A DNA stretch of 64,000 nucleotides from AC-32 sp963766375 (GCA_963766375.1 CAVXZG010000015.1:62001-126000); one strand, 5' to 3'; counted from the stretch's first letter, positions 39,825-48,514 are shown. The notes: a model not told the origin generated them from the letters alone. Made by a program: numbers and translations.

Positions 39825-41157
39825 CGTTTCGCCGCCGCCTGACGATCGCGTTCATGCTCGCGGTCGGCATCTCGGCGGCGGCGCTCGCCGTGGGCTCGTA
39901 CTTGGTCGTGCGGCACAACCTGCTCACCGATTCTGTCGACTCCAGCACCAGGCAGGCGCGCCGCAACCTGGCGATTGCGCCGACGTACCTACGCTGGTGG
40001 CACTGCTGCCCTACTCGCGGCCTACCGTCGCGGTGAGGGCGGGTTCCTGACCGCCGGCATCCGTCGTGGTCGGCCTTTCTCGTCGGGTCTCCAGGCGGGC
40101 GTGCGCCAGGTCCCGGCCGATCTTCGCCGCGTCGTCGGTCATGGCGAGCTCGGGTACGAGCGGGCTCAGGTCGCAGGGGATCACTATCTCGTCGTCGGTG
40201 GCCCAGTGGCTAGTGACACCGAGCTCTACTTCTTCTTCCCGGAAGCCGGCCTTCGGCACGAGCTCGCGGTGTTCCGGAACATCCTGGCCGGCGGCGTTGC
40301 GATCGTCGTGCTGCTCGCCGGCCTCGTGGGGACGGTGCTCGCGCGCAGGACGCTTCGGCCCGTCGGGCAGGCGAGCGACGCGGCCCGGTCGCTCGCCGAG
40401 GGGCTCCTGGAGACCCGTCTCCCTGTCGAAGGGCGCGACGAGTTCGGGAGCTGGGCGCAGTCGTTCAACGAGATGGCGGCCGCGCTCGAGACGAAGATCG
40501 CCGACCTCTCCGCGGCGCAGGCCCGCGAGCGCCGCTTCACCGCCGACGTTGCGCACGAGCTGCGCACGCCGCTGACGGCGCTCGTCGGCGAGGCCTCGCT
40601 GCTCGCCGAGCACCTCGAGTCGATGCCGCCCGAGTCTCGGCGCCCTGCCGAGCTCCTGGTCGCCGACGTCGGCCGGCTGCGGAACCTCGTCGAGGACCTG
40701 ATGGAGATCTCCCGCTTCGACTCCGGCCAGGAGAGCGTCCACGCCGAGACGGTCGATCTGGGCGCGCTGGCCAGGGCCACCGTTCGTGCCCGCGGCTGGG
40801 AGGAGCGCGTGCGGCTCGAGGCCGAGGAGGTCGAGCTGACGAGCGACTCGCGCAGGCTCGAGCGAATCGTCGCCAACCTGGTCGGCAACGCCGTCGAGCA
40901 CGGCGGCAAGCGATGTGACGGTCCGGGTGGGCCGGGACGGGGCCCCTTCGTCGAGGTCGCCGACCACGGGCCCGGGGATCGCGCCGGAGCACCTGCCGCA
41001 CCTCTTCGAGCGCTTCTACAAGGCGGATGCGGCCCGCAGCGGCGGCGGGACGGGCCTCGGCCTTGCGATCGCGCAGGAGAATGCGCGCCTCCTGGGTGGC
41101 CGGATCGAGGTCTGGAGCGAGCCGGGCGAGGGCACCCGCTTCACCCTGCGACTGTGA
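39821..41157 (+). CDS. Sensor histidine kinase, with about five frameshifts
   Basis: About 445 aa when the frame is corrected. N-terminal TM (LTIAFMLAVGISAAALAVGS), a periplasmic sensor (about 40-140), second TM (ILAGGVAIVVLLAGLVGTVL), HAMP, then the H box FTADVAHELRTPLTALVGEA. N box: IVANLVGNAVEHGG. G boxes: ADHGPGIAPEHLPHLFERFY and GGGTGLGLAIAQENARLLGG. Shifts are needed near 39985, 40008, 40908, 40937 and 40975, each one base in a short G or C run. All catalytic boxes survive, so these are probably sequence errors. It forms a two-component system with the upstream regulator. Confidence 0.85.
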
Positions 41158-41239
41158 CGTGAACCGTTACGTAGCCGTGACGGGCCTGTTGCGGGCGAGA
41201 AGCAGGATGGGCGTGGGGTCACGACAAAAGGAGCCCAGC

Positions 41240-41765
41240 ATGAAGCCATCGCTAGCCCTCCTCGCAGTTCTGGCACTCACCGCCGCAGCCACCATCGCGC
41301 TCGCTCGTCTCTCGCCTGCGCCCGCAGCCTCGTCGGCCCCGAGCGCGAAGACACCGCCTCGCGTGGTCGTCCAGTACGCCCACGTCAAGTCGCTCAGGCG
41401 CACGGGGGGCCGCTTCGTCATGCGGGTCGATCCCGCCCTCTGGCTCAGCGGCGTGACTGCCTACCACGCGGCCGTCGAGGACAAGGCGATCGCGCCGGGC
41501 GACGCGGTTCCGAACGACTACTACATCCGGGACTCCGATCATCGCCTGCTGACCTATCGCGTTCCCTCGAACGCGCGCGTCACCGTCCTCACCCGCGACG
41601 GAAGCGGCCCGATCCCGACCACCACGATCTCGGTGGCCGAATTCGCGCAGATCGTTCAGGGCAAGAACCCGAAGCACCGGCAGGCTGCTCGAGCCCAAGG
41701 CCGGCTTCTGGCTCCGCGTCGCCATCGACAGCGTCTTCTCCCTCGACCAGCAGTACCAGCCCTAG
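41240..41765 (+). CDS. Secreted hypothetical protein, frameshifted near 41687
   Basis: About 174 aa. It starts MKPSLALLAVLALTAAATIA, a Sec signal. Mature part: VVVQYAHVKSLRRTGGRFVM, RVDPALWLSGVTAYHAAVED, GDAVPNDYYIRDSDHRLLTY and VTVLTRDGSGPIPTTTISVA. Near 41687 one extra G shifts the frame. The true end is KAGFWLRVAIDSVFSLDQQY QP, with stop 41763-41765. No known domain is recognised. The SD (aaaaggagc) is clear. It lies between the kinase and the GerMN lipoprotein, 9 bp before the latter, so the two are co-translated and probably belong to the same regulon. Confidence 0.68.
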
Positions 41766-41774
41766 GAGGCAACC

Positions 41775-42650
41775 ATGAAGAAGCTGCTCGCACTCGCAAG
41801 CCTGGCCGTTGTCGGTGGCATCCTCGGGTTCGTCGTCGCGGGCTGCGGCTCGGAGAAGGCCGTCTCCCTGGGCCCGGCCGGCGGGAAGACCGGGACGACC
41901 GCCGCCACGGAGCCGACCGGGAGCGTTCCGACCTCTGTTTCGCTCGAGGTCTGGTTCCTCGACGGCGAGCAGCTCGTTCGGCAGACGCGGTCGCTCGAGT
42001 CGACGCGGCTGGTTGCCACGGCCGCGATGAAGGCCCTGCTGGCGGGGCCCAGCCCGGCGGAGCTCGCCTCGGGTCTTGCCACCTCGGTCCCGGCGGGCAC
42101 GAAGCTGCTCGGGATCTCGATCAAGAAGGGCGTTGCGACCGTCGACCTCACCTCGCAGTACCAGTCCGGCGGCGGCTCGCTCTCGATGAAGGCACGCCTC
42201 GCCCAGGTTGTCTACACGCTCACGCAGTTCCCGACCGTTCGAGCGGTCCTCTTCCACCTCGACGGTGAGCCGGTGAACGTCTTCTCCGGCGAGGGGATCG
42301 TGCTCGACCATCCGGTCGGCCGAAAGGACTACGAGGACCTGCTTCCGGTGATCACGGTCGACAAGCCCGCCGCCGGCGAACGGGTCACGAGCCCGGTGGA
42401 CGTCTCGGGCAGCGCGAACGTCTTCGAGGCGAACGTCACCGTCAAGGTGCTGGACCAGACCGGCAAGGTCGTCGGTCACACCTTCACGACCGCCACCTGC
42501 GGCACGGGCTGCCGTGGCACGTACTCGGTCCCGGTCACCTTCCAGGTCGCTCACGAGCAGCCCGGGACGATCGTCGTCTCCGACGACGACGCCGCCGGGA
42601 CGGGCACGCCGCCCCATCAGGTGCGAGTCAAGGTCGTGCTCGTGCCCTAG
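41775..42650 (+). CDS. GerMN/Gmad2 lipoprotein
   Basis: 291 aa. Lipobox: LGFVVAGCGSEK (Cys at about 24), so membrane-anchored outside. Residues about 52-165 form a GerMN domain (VSLEVWFLDGEQLVRQTRSL, AAMKALLAGPSPAELASGLA, KGVATVDLTSQYQSGGGSLS, LAQVVYTLTQFPTVRAVLFH). Residues about 195-290 are a Gmad2 Ig-like domain (ITVDKPAAGERVTSPVDVSG, VTVKVLDQTGKVVGHTF). In spore formers GerM acts in cortex or channel assembly; in Actinobacteria such lipoproteins (LpqB-like) often sit beside two-component systems, as here. SD aggaggc precedes ATG 41775. Confidence 0.87.
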   Translation: MKKLLALASLAVVGGILGFVVAGCGSEKAVSLGPAGGKTGTTAATEPTGSVPTSVSLEVWFLDGEQLVRQTRSLESTRLVATAAMKALLAGPSPAELASGLATSVPAGTKLLGISIKKGVATVDLTSQYQSGGGSLSMKARLAQVVYTLTQFPTVRAVLFHLDGEPVNVFSGEGIVLDHPVGRKDYEDLLPVITVDKPAAGERVTSPVDVSGSANVFEANVTVKVLDQTGKVVGHTFTTATCGTGCRGTYSVPVTFQVAHEQPGTIVVSDDDAAGTGTPPHQVRVKVVLVP

Positions 42651-42703
42651 GAGGGCTTGACGAGATACCGGCTGAGCCGAGCGCTATCCCGCCAAACCCT
42701 CCT
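42649..42703 (+). terminator. Inverted repeat at the 3' end of the GerMN gene (copy 2 of 2)
   Basis: AGGAGGGCTTG (42649-42659) and CAAACCCTCCT (42693-42703) pair at 10 of 11 positions and start in the stop codon. The first 15 bases and CCCTCCTACT match the element at 37351-37390 on the other strand. Confidence 0.5.
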
Positions 42704-42763
42704 ACTCGGAAGAATTACGGTGTCGCCACGTTCTAGTAGGCGTCTCTAACACAGGAGGATGAG

Positions 42764-43423
42764 ATGGCTCTGCAACTTGGCGACACCGCACCCGATTTCG
42801 AGGCGCAGACCACCGAAGGCCCGATTCGCTTCCACGACTGGATCGGCGACTCGTGGGTGGTGCTGTTCTCGCATCCCCGGGACTTCACCCCGGTCTGCAC
42901 CACCGAGCTCGGCTACATGGCGAAGATCAAGCCCGAGTTCGACAAACGGAACGTCAAGGTGATCGGGCTCTCGGTGGATCCGATGGACAACCACACCCAA
43001 TGGGCGAGCGACATCGAGGAGACGCAGGGCACGGCGCCCAACTACCCGATCATCGCCGACGGCGACTTCAACGTCTCGAAGCTCTACGGGATGCTCCCCG
43101 CAGCCACGTCGGGCAACCCGACCGAGCGCACGCCGGCCGACAACCAGACCGTGCGGAATGTGTTCGTGATCGGGCCGGACAAGAAGGTGAAGCTGATCTT
43201 CGTCTACCCGATGACGACCGGGCGCAACTTCGACGAGGTGCTGAGGGTGATCGACTCGCTTCAGCTGACCGCCGAGCACAAGGTCGCCACGCCGGTGAAC
43301 TGGCGACAGGGCGAGGACGTGATCATCGCCGGCTCCGTCTCCGACGACGAGGCGAAAGAGACGTATCCCGAAGGCTGGGACTCGCCGAAGCCGTACATCC
43401 GGATCGTGCCGCAGCCGCGCTGA
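42764..43423 (+). CDS. Peroxiredoxin, 1-Cys (Prx6) type
   Basis: A 219-aa thiol peroxidase reducing H2O2 and organic peroxides. The active site is VVLFSHPRDFTPVCTTELGY (Cys at about 46, with the PxxxT/SxxC context). GLSVDPMDNHTQWASDIEET, IADGDFNVSKLYGMLP and VRNVFVIGPDKKVKLIFVYP are typical of Prx6. The long C-terminal extension (VATPVNWRQGEDVIIAGSVS) is also Prx6-like. No resolving Cys is seen. SD acaggagga precedes ATG 42764. It is monocistronic after the GerMN terminator. Confidence 0.92.
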   Translation: MALQLGDTAPDFEAQTTEGPIRFHDWIGDSWVVLFSHPRDFTPVCTTELGYMAKIKPEFDKRNVKVIGLSVDPMDNHTQWASDIEETQGTAPNYPIIADGDFNVSKLYGMLPAATSGNPTERTPADNQTVRNVFVIGPDKKVKLIFVYPMTTGRNFDEVLRVIDSLQLTAEHKVATPVNWRQGEDVIIAGSVSDDEAKETYPEGWDSPKPYIRIVPQPR

Positions 43424-43444
43424 GGCGACTGGCATCCTGAACGG

Positions 43445-44341
43445 ATGAGCGGCGAGCTCGCCATCCGCCTGCGCGGGGTCGTGAAGCGCTACGGCGCGAT
43501 CACGGCTGTCGCCGGCCTGGACCTGAACGTGCCCGTGGGCACGTGCGTCGGGCTGCTCGGCCCGAACGGCGCGGGCAAGTCGACGACGATGCGCCTGCTC
43601 ACCGCGCAATCGATCGCCGACGAGGGCGAGCTCGAGGTGCTTGGTTTCCGCCTGCCCAGCGAGTCGAAGGCCGCCCGCGCGCAGTGCGGCGTCGTGCCTC
43701 AGCTCGACAACCTGGACGTGACGCTGACCGTGGAGCAGAACCTGCTCGTCTTCACGCACCTGTATCGGATCGGTCGCGCGGAGCGTCGTGAGGCGATCGA
43801 GCGCGCGCTCAAGATGGCGAACCTCGTCGACCGGCGCGACGCGAAGGTGAACAAGCTCTCCGGAGGAATGCGCCGGCGCCTGCTGATCGCCCGCGCGCTC
43901 GTCCACCGGCCGCGGCTGGTGCTCCTCGACGAGCCGACCGTGGGCCTCGACCCTCAGGTGCGCCAGGAGCTCTGGGCGCTGATCGACGCGCTCCGCGCCG
44001 AGGGCACGACGATCCTGATGTCCACCCACTACATCGAGGAGGCCCAGCGCCTGGCCGACACCGTGCTGATCATGTCGCACGGCAGCGCGGTCGCCGCCGG
44101 CCCGCCGGCCGAGCTCGTGCTCGAGCACGCCGGCCACGAGGTGCTCGAGGTCTACGGCCCGCCTGCGCGCCTCGCCGAGGTCGAGTCCGAGGCCGGGGCG
44201 GCGGGCATGCGCACCAGGCGCACCGGCACGAGCATCTCCATCCTCGGCGCGGAGGGGAACGGGCACGGGTTCGAGGGCGAGCGCCGTCCTGCGAATCTGG
44301 AGGACGTCTTCGTCCTGCTGACCGGCGAGGAGATCGCCTGA
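43445..44341 (+). CDS. ABC exporter ATP-binding subunit (DrrA/NodI type)
   Basis: A 298-aa ATPase. Walker A: GLLGPNGAGKSTTMRLL (residue about 40). Q loop: QCGVVPQLDNLD. ABC signature: KLSGGMRRRLLIARAL. Walker B: LVLLDEPTVGLDP. The H loop is STHYIEEAQRLAD. The C-terminal regulatory extension (residues about 215-298) is of the DrrA/NodI kind. It powers the permease encoded next (44341), whose start overlaps its stop by one base. The pair is a minimal ABC-2 exporter; the substrate (lipid, glycan or drug) is not predictable. Confidence 0.9.
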   Translation: MSGELAIRLRGVVKRYGAITAVAGLDLNVPVGTCVGLLGPNGAGKSTTMRLLTAQSIADEGELEVLGFRLPSESKAARAQCGVVPQLDNLDVTLTVEQNLLVFTHLYRIGRAERREAIERALKMANLVDRRDAKVNKLSGGMRRRLLIARALVHRPRLVLLDEPTVGLDPQVRQELWALIDALRAEGTTILMSTHYIEEAQRLADTVLIMSHGSAVAAGPPAELVLEHAGHEVLEVYGPPARLAEVESEAGAAGMRTRRTGTSISILGAEGNGHGFEGERRPANLEDVFVLLTGEEIA

Positions 44342-45132
44342 TGGCCGAGGCGACGACTCCACGCCTGGGCCGGCTCGAACGGCCCGCCCTGACCGGCGTC
44401 CTCGTCCGCGAGGTGGTGAACTTCTCCTCGTTCTGGCGCTCGAGCACGTTCTCCTCGACGGTCGAGCCGACGATCTACCTGCTTGCGTTCGGCTTCGGGT
44501 TCGGTTCGCTGGTCAGCCGCGTCGGCGGCTTCTCGTACGTCGAGTTCGTCGGGACCGGGACTGTTGCGACCGCGGTGCTGTTCTCATCGGCGTTCCCGGC
44601 GATGTTCGGGACGTTCGTCAAGTACCAGTTCCAGCACACCTACGACGCCATCCTCGCGGCGCCGGTCGACACCGAGGAGCTCGTCACGGCCGAGGCCCTG
44701 TGGATCGCCACCCGAGCCGGGGTCTACGGCTGCGTCCCGATGGTCGTCGCGATGGTGTTCGGCCTGAACCCGTCGTGGGGGATGCTGACCGTGCCCCTGA
44801 TCGCGTGGCTCGCCGGCTTCGGCTGGGCCGGCTTCGGGATCATGGTGGCCGGCTTCGCCTCGTCGTTCGAGAACTTCAACTACGTCGTGAGCGCGGTGCT
44901 GACGCCGCTGTTCCTCGTCGCAGGCACGTTCTTCCCGATCGACACGCTCCCGACGTGGGCTCAGGCGCTGGCCCAGCTCAACCCGCTGTACCACTGCGTC
45001 GAGCTGGTACGCGACGCCGTCTTCGGCTTCGAGGGCTGGGCGGATCTCGTGCACGTGGGCGCGCTGGTCGCCTTCGGCTTGATCATGTGGCGGATCGCCA
45101 TCTATGCGATGGAGCGCAAGCTCGTCGACTAG
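44341..45132 (+). CDS. ABC-2 type permease (NodJ/DrrB-like)
   Basis: A 263-aa membrane protein with six predicted helices. Recognisable parts are FWRSSTFSSTVEPTIYLLAF near the start, YVEFVGTGTVATAVLFSSAF, QFQHTYDAILAAPVDTEELV (the cytoplasmic loop that docks with the ATPase) and FFPIDTLPTWAQALAQLNPL near the end, typical of the NodJ subgroup. It forms the export channel with the ATPase at 43445. It is convergent with the ZIP gene, 4 bp away. Confidence 0.88.
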   Translation: MAEATTPRLGRLERPALTGVLVREVVNFSSFWRSSTFSSTVEPTIYLLAFGFGFGSLVSRVGGFSYVEFVGTGTVATAVLFSSAFPAMFGTFVKYQFQHTYDAILAAPVDTEELVTAEALWIATRAGVYGCVPMVVAMVFGLNPSWGMLTVPLIAWLAGFGWAGFGIMVAGFASSFENFNYVVSAVLTPLFLVAGTFFPIDTLPTWAQALAQLNPLYHCVELVRDAVFGFEGWADLVHVGALVAFGLIMWRIAIYAMERKLVD

Positions 45133-45136
45133 GAGG

Positions 45137-46342
45137 TCACGCGACGAGCAACCCGGTGGCGTACATGACGATGATCCCCGCGAGGTAGCCGCCGATCACA
45201 TGGCCCGACTGCAGGCCCCCGGGGGCGCGGCGAGCGACGTAACGGACGACCTCGACCACGACCTGCATCGCCGCGCCCACGGCAAGGGCGAAGAAGAAGA
45301 CGCCGAGGAGGTCGCTGGTGACGAAGCCGCCGATCCAGGCGCCTACGATTGCCGGGGCGCCGGCAATGAGCGCGAGTGCTGCCAGCCGGGTAAGGCCGAT
45401 CCGCTCGCCGCGCGCGATCGGAGCCGCGATCCCGAGCCCCTCGGTGATGTTGTGGATCATGAAGCCGACGATCAAGAAGGTTCCGAGAGCCAGCTCGCCG
45501 AGCGCGATCGAGGAGCCGATCGCCAGGCCCTCTCCGAGGTTGTGCAGCCCGATCCCGATCGCAACGAGCGTGGCCAGAGCCGCTCCCTCGAGCGGCGCGC
45601 TGCGCTCACCCCGGCCGGCGGCGGAGAAACGTTGCGCGACGAAGGTCAGCCCGAGGTAGCTGGCGGAGACGCCGAGCAAGATCAGGCCCGGCCCCTGAAA
45701 CCCGCTCGGAAGACCGGCCTGCAGCCCGAGCGCCTCGGTAAGTGCGTCGAGGGCAAGGAAGCTGAGCAGGCCGGCCGTCATGGCCATGAAGGCGGCCACC
45801 CAGCGGGCGTCGGCCCGCCTGAGGGAAGGCAGCCAGCCGAGCCCCAGGGCCACCGGGACGATGCCGACCAGGAACCCGATCAACGCGTAACCGAGGAACC
45901 CGCGGGGCGAGGGGCCTCGCGTCTCGACGGCGGCTGGTACGTCGAAGGTCGTTTCGATGCCGCTCGAGCTCGTCACGCCGACGGTGTACGGGTCGTCCTC
46001 GACCCACTGGTAGGGGACGACGATCGTGCTCGAGCGCAGCCGCCCCAGCGTGGCCGGTCCGTCGAGGCGGAACGGGACGATCGCATCGTCGACCATGACG
46101 GTCGCGATCGTCAGTTTCGGTCGCTGAGGGTTGGTCACCCGAACGCGGATCTCCCCGGGCTTGAACTCGACCCGCCGGATGTCGAACTCGTCTAGAGGCG
46201 GAGGTGCGCGGCCGACCAGGTCGACCAACGAGGCACCGCTCGACGCGAAGAGCGAGACGACGCCCACGAGGAGTAGGAGGGGAACAAGCGCCCACAGCCG
46301 CCAGGCGCCGGGCCCGAGCCGGCCGGCGGCTGTCGAGGCCAT
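45137..46342 (-). CDS. ZIP-family metal transporter with extracytoplasmic N-terminal domain
   Basis: 401 aa. After a first TM (WALVPLLLLVGVVSLFASSG) comes a beta-rich domain (residues about 50-135: VEFKPGEIRVRVTNPQRPKL, IVPYQWVEDDPYTVGVTSSS), predicted outside. Then follow eight TM helices of a ZIP transporter. TM4 has GIGLHNLGEGLAIGSSIALG and TM5 has GFMIHNITEGLGIAAPIARG, supplying the binuclear His/Glu metal site. ZIPs move Zn, Fe or Mn toward the cytoplasm. ATG 46342 overlaps the multicopper-oxidase stop by one base, so oxidase and transporter are made together under the DtxR-type operator at 47353. Confidence 0.85.
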   Translation of the reverse strand: MASTAAGRLGPGAWRLWALVPLLLLVGVVSLFASSGASLVDLVGRAPPPLDEFDIRRVEFKPGEIRVRVTNPQRPKLTIATVMVDDAIVPFRLDGPATLGRLRSSTIVVPYQWVEDDPYTVGVTSSSGIETTFDVPAAVETRGPSPRGFLGYALIGFLVGIVPVALGLGWLPSLRRADARWVAAFMAMTAGLLSFLALDALTEALGLQAGLPSGFQGPGLILLGVSASYLGLTFVAQRFSAAGRGERSAPLEGAALATLVAIGIGLHNLGEGLAIGSSIALGELALGTFLIVGFMIHNITEGLGIAAPIARGERIGLTRLAALALIAGAPAIVGAWIGGFVTSDLLGVFFFALAVGAAMQVVVEVVRYVARRAPGGLQSGHVIGGYLAGIIVMYATGLLVA

Positions 46343-47362
46343 CAGTCGACAACCTCGAAGAATCCCATCCAGCCGAGCTCGGTGAACTCCGACTGGTGGG
46401 CGTGGAACATGAAGCGTCCCGTATTGGTGAAGTCGATCTCGATGATCCCTCGCTGGCCCTGGCAGAGCATCACCGTGTCGGTGTACTCGAAGAGGTCGCT
46501 CGAGCCCGTCGGGTAGTACCGGAAGAAGTCGCCGTGCAGGTGGAACGAGTTGACCAGATCGAACTCGGTCAGATTCGCGAGGTAGATCCGCACCGTCTGC
46601 GAGCGGCGTACGCGGATCGGGTACTTGGCGTAGTAGAAGGCCGGCCCGTTGACGGCGTAGAAATTGTTCTCGCCGTCACCGTCGGTGTCGAAGCCGTTCA
46701 GGACCATCACCAGCTCCTGCGCCGGCGGTCGCGGTTTCGGCGGATCGATGATGAACGCGCCGTAGAGCCCCTTGGCGATGTGCTTCTTCAGCGGCGTCGA
46801 ATGGCAGTGGTAGAGCTGCATCCCGTAGGGGCGCGCCGGAAACTCGTAGGTGAACGTCTCGCCGGGCGCGACGATCTCGAAGACGCCGTCCATGTTGGCC
46901 GGGTGGATGCCGTGGAAGTGGATCGTGTGCGGGTGCGAGCCGCCGTTGGTGAGCGTGACCCGAAGCAGGTCGTCCTCGGTCGCGCGGATCACCGGGCCCG
47001 GCACCGTGCCGTTGTAGGTCCAGGCGGAGTAGAAGACGCCCTTCGCCACCTCGATCTGGCGGTCGACGGCGATCAGCGAGTACTCGCGCACGCGGCCCGG
47101 CTTGTGCGGAAGCGCCTTCGGAGGGTGCAGCAGCGCGTCGAGGTCGTTCGGGCCTCCCGGGGCGGGTGTCTCGTGGCCGATCATCGCGGCGTGGGTGGGA
47201 GCGTCCATCGCCATCCCCGCCATGCCCCGCGTGCCCGGCGTGCCCGGGTGGCGGAGCGGCCTCGCTCGTGCCGGAGAAGGCGAGCTTCGCGAGCGGGACG
47301 GCCGCGACCGCCGGCGCGGCGGTAACGAGCAGCTGCCGGCGCGTCACTCGAGGTTTAGGCAC
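46342..47362 (-). CDS. Two-domain multicopper oxidase, Tat-exported, frameshifted near 47219
   Basis: About 340 aa. The N-terminus has a twin-arginine-like signal (VTRRQLLVTAAPAVAAVPLA) and a His/Met/Gly-rich stretch. A one-base shift near 47219 (GGGG for GGG) moves it to MAGMAMDAPTHAAMIGHETP. Copper motifs are intact: SHPHTIHFHGIHPANMDGVF, MQLYHCHSTPLKKHIAKG, NSFHLHGDFFRYYPTG and FMFHAHQSEFTELGWMGFFE. These give the HxH, HCH and HxHxxxxxxM-like sets of a two-domain MCO. It may oxidise Fe(II), Mn(II) or Cu(I) outside the cell. GTG 47362 is leaderless and lies inside the metal-regulator palindrome. Confidence 0.83.
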
Positions 47363-47370
47363 GCCTAAAC
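47353..47370. promoter_or_regulatory. DtxR/MntR-type operator palindrome
   Basis: GTTTAGGC and GCCTAAAC around a 2-bp centre form a perfect 18-bp dyad of the TTAGGC-NN-GCCTAA kind bound by DtxR/IdeR/MntR regulators. It covers the predicted transcription start and start codon of the multicopper oxidase gene, the ideal repression position. Confidence 0.65.
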
Positions 47371-47399
47371 ATTACATTTCGAGGCTCCCGAGTCCGCAA
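47371..47399 (-). promoter_or_regulatory. Promoter of the multicopper oxidase-ZIP operon
   Basis: TTGCGG (47399-47394), a 17-bp spacer and TGTAAT (47376-47371, five of six consensus). GTG 47362 lies 8 nt downstream, so transcription starts at or next to the start codon. Confidence 0.65.
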
Positions 47400-47419
47400 G
47401 CTGTGCGAAAGTTGAACGC

Positions 47420-48067
47420 GTGCCGATGCGTGTCGCCGGAGTCTGCGGTCTCCTCGCCTTCGTCACGTTCAACGTCGGCTGGATCGCCGGCGGGCTTACG
47501 CAGCCTGATTCCTACAGCTTCGCCGACGACGACATCTCCGACCTTGGCGCGATGACGGCCAGGAGCGCCTGGCTCTACAACCAGGTCGGCGCGAATCTCA
47601 CTGGGCTGCTGGTGGTCGCGCTGGCGCTCGGGTTGTGGCGCGCGCTCAGCCCAGACATGTTGGGGCGAGTCGGCGCCGGCGCGCTTGCGGTCGGCGGAGT
47701 CGGGGCGTTTCTCGACGGGATCTTCCGCCTCGACTGCCGCGGGATCGACGCGATGTGCACCAACGACTCGTGGCATTCGCACGCGCACAAGATCGAGTCC
47801 GGCATCACCGGGGCCGCCACGTTGGCCGCGCCGGTCATCCTCGCGTTTGCCTTCCGCCGCATTCCGGCATGGCGGGACTCGTGGCTTCCGAGCCTGGCCA
47901 CGATCCCAGCCGTCCTCGTCGGCAGCATCGTCTTCTCGCTGATCGGAGACGGCGCGGCAACCCGCGCCGCCACGGTGATCGTGTTCGTCTGGATAGCCTT
48001 CATCTCGGTACGCCTGCTCCAAAAGGGCGACGTCGCTCAGCCGACTGCCGCTGCCTCCGCGGGCTAG
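47420..48067 (+). CDS. DUF998-family membrane protein
   Basis: A 215-aa protein with six TM helices: VCGLLAFVTFNVGWIAGGLT, LTGLLVVALALGLWRAL, VGGVGAFLDGIFRLDC, ITGAATLAAPVILAFAFRR, LPSLATIPAVLVGSIVFSLI and TVIVFVWIAFISVRLL. The loop DSYSFADDDISDLGAMTARS and the DCRGIDAMCTNDSWHSHAHK segment (two Cys, three His) are features of DUF998 proteins. Function unknown. It is divergent from the multicopper oxidase gene, 57 bp apart, so the DtxR-type palindrome could also influence it. Confidence 0.78.
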   Translation: MPMRVAGVCGLLAFVTFNVGWIAGGLTQPDSYSFADDDISDLGAMTARSAWLYNQVGANLTGLLVVALALGLWRALSPDMLGRVGAGALAVGGVGAFLDGIFRLDCRGIDAMCTNDSWHSHAHKIESGITGAATLAAPVILAFAFRRIPAWRDSWLPSLATIPAVLVGSIVFSLIGDGAATRAATVIVFVWIAFISVRLLQKGDVAQPTAAASAG

Positions 48068-48096
48068 CAGGGCCACCATCCGCACGGCCTTCAGCG

Positions 48097-48102
48097 TACG
48101 CT
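48097..48102 (+). promoter_or_regulatory. Putative -10 box, leaderless start of PAS gene
   Basis: TACGCT, 6 nt before TTG 48109. Confidence 0.35.
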
Positions 48103-48108
48103 TGACGC

Positions 48109-48504
48109 TTGCCCGAGCGACCGTTCAAGCATCTCGCGCTGATCCTGGCCCGCCAGTTCGCCGCGAACCTCGCCACGCCGACCCTGATCGCCGACGACCG
48201 GGGCCAGCTCATCTTCTACAACGAGGCAGCGGAGGAGGTGATCGGCCGTACCTTCGCCGAGGCCGGCGAGATGCCGCTGGACGAATGGGCGGCGAGCTTT
48301 GAGCCGCGGACGGCCGACGACGAACCTCTTCCGCCCGAACGGCTACCCGCGCGAATAGCGTTCGACGAACGGCGCGCGGCGCATGAGCGTTTTTGGATCA
48401 CGAGCCGCGACGGCGTCGAGCGCGAGGTCGCCGTGACGGCCTTCCCGCTCTTCGCGCACGCCGACGAGTTCGTCGGGATCGTGGCGATCTTCTGGCGCGA
48501 GTAA
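48109..48504 (+). CDS. Single PAS-domain protein
   Basis: A 131-aa protein that is almost only a PAS domain: ANLATPTLIADDRGQLIFYN, EAAEEVIGRTFAEAGEMPL, FWITSRDGVEREVAVTAFPL and FVGIVAIFWRE. PAS domains sense ligands, redox or light, or mediate dimerisation. No output domain is attached, so it may work with a partner in trans. It begins with TTG 48109, supported by TACGCT 6 nt upstream and an N-terminal helix (FKHLALILARQF). It precedes the MBL hydrolase gene by 10 bp and is probably co-transcribed. Confidence 0.78.
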   Translation: MPERPFKHLALILARQFAANLATPTLIADDRGQLIFYNEAAEEVIGRTFAEAGEMPLDEWAASFEPRTADDEPLPPERLPARIAFDERRAAHERFWITSRDGVEREVAVTAFPLFAHADEFVGIVAIFWRE

Positions 48505-48514
48505 TGGTGGCCAG

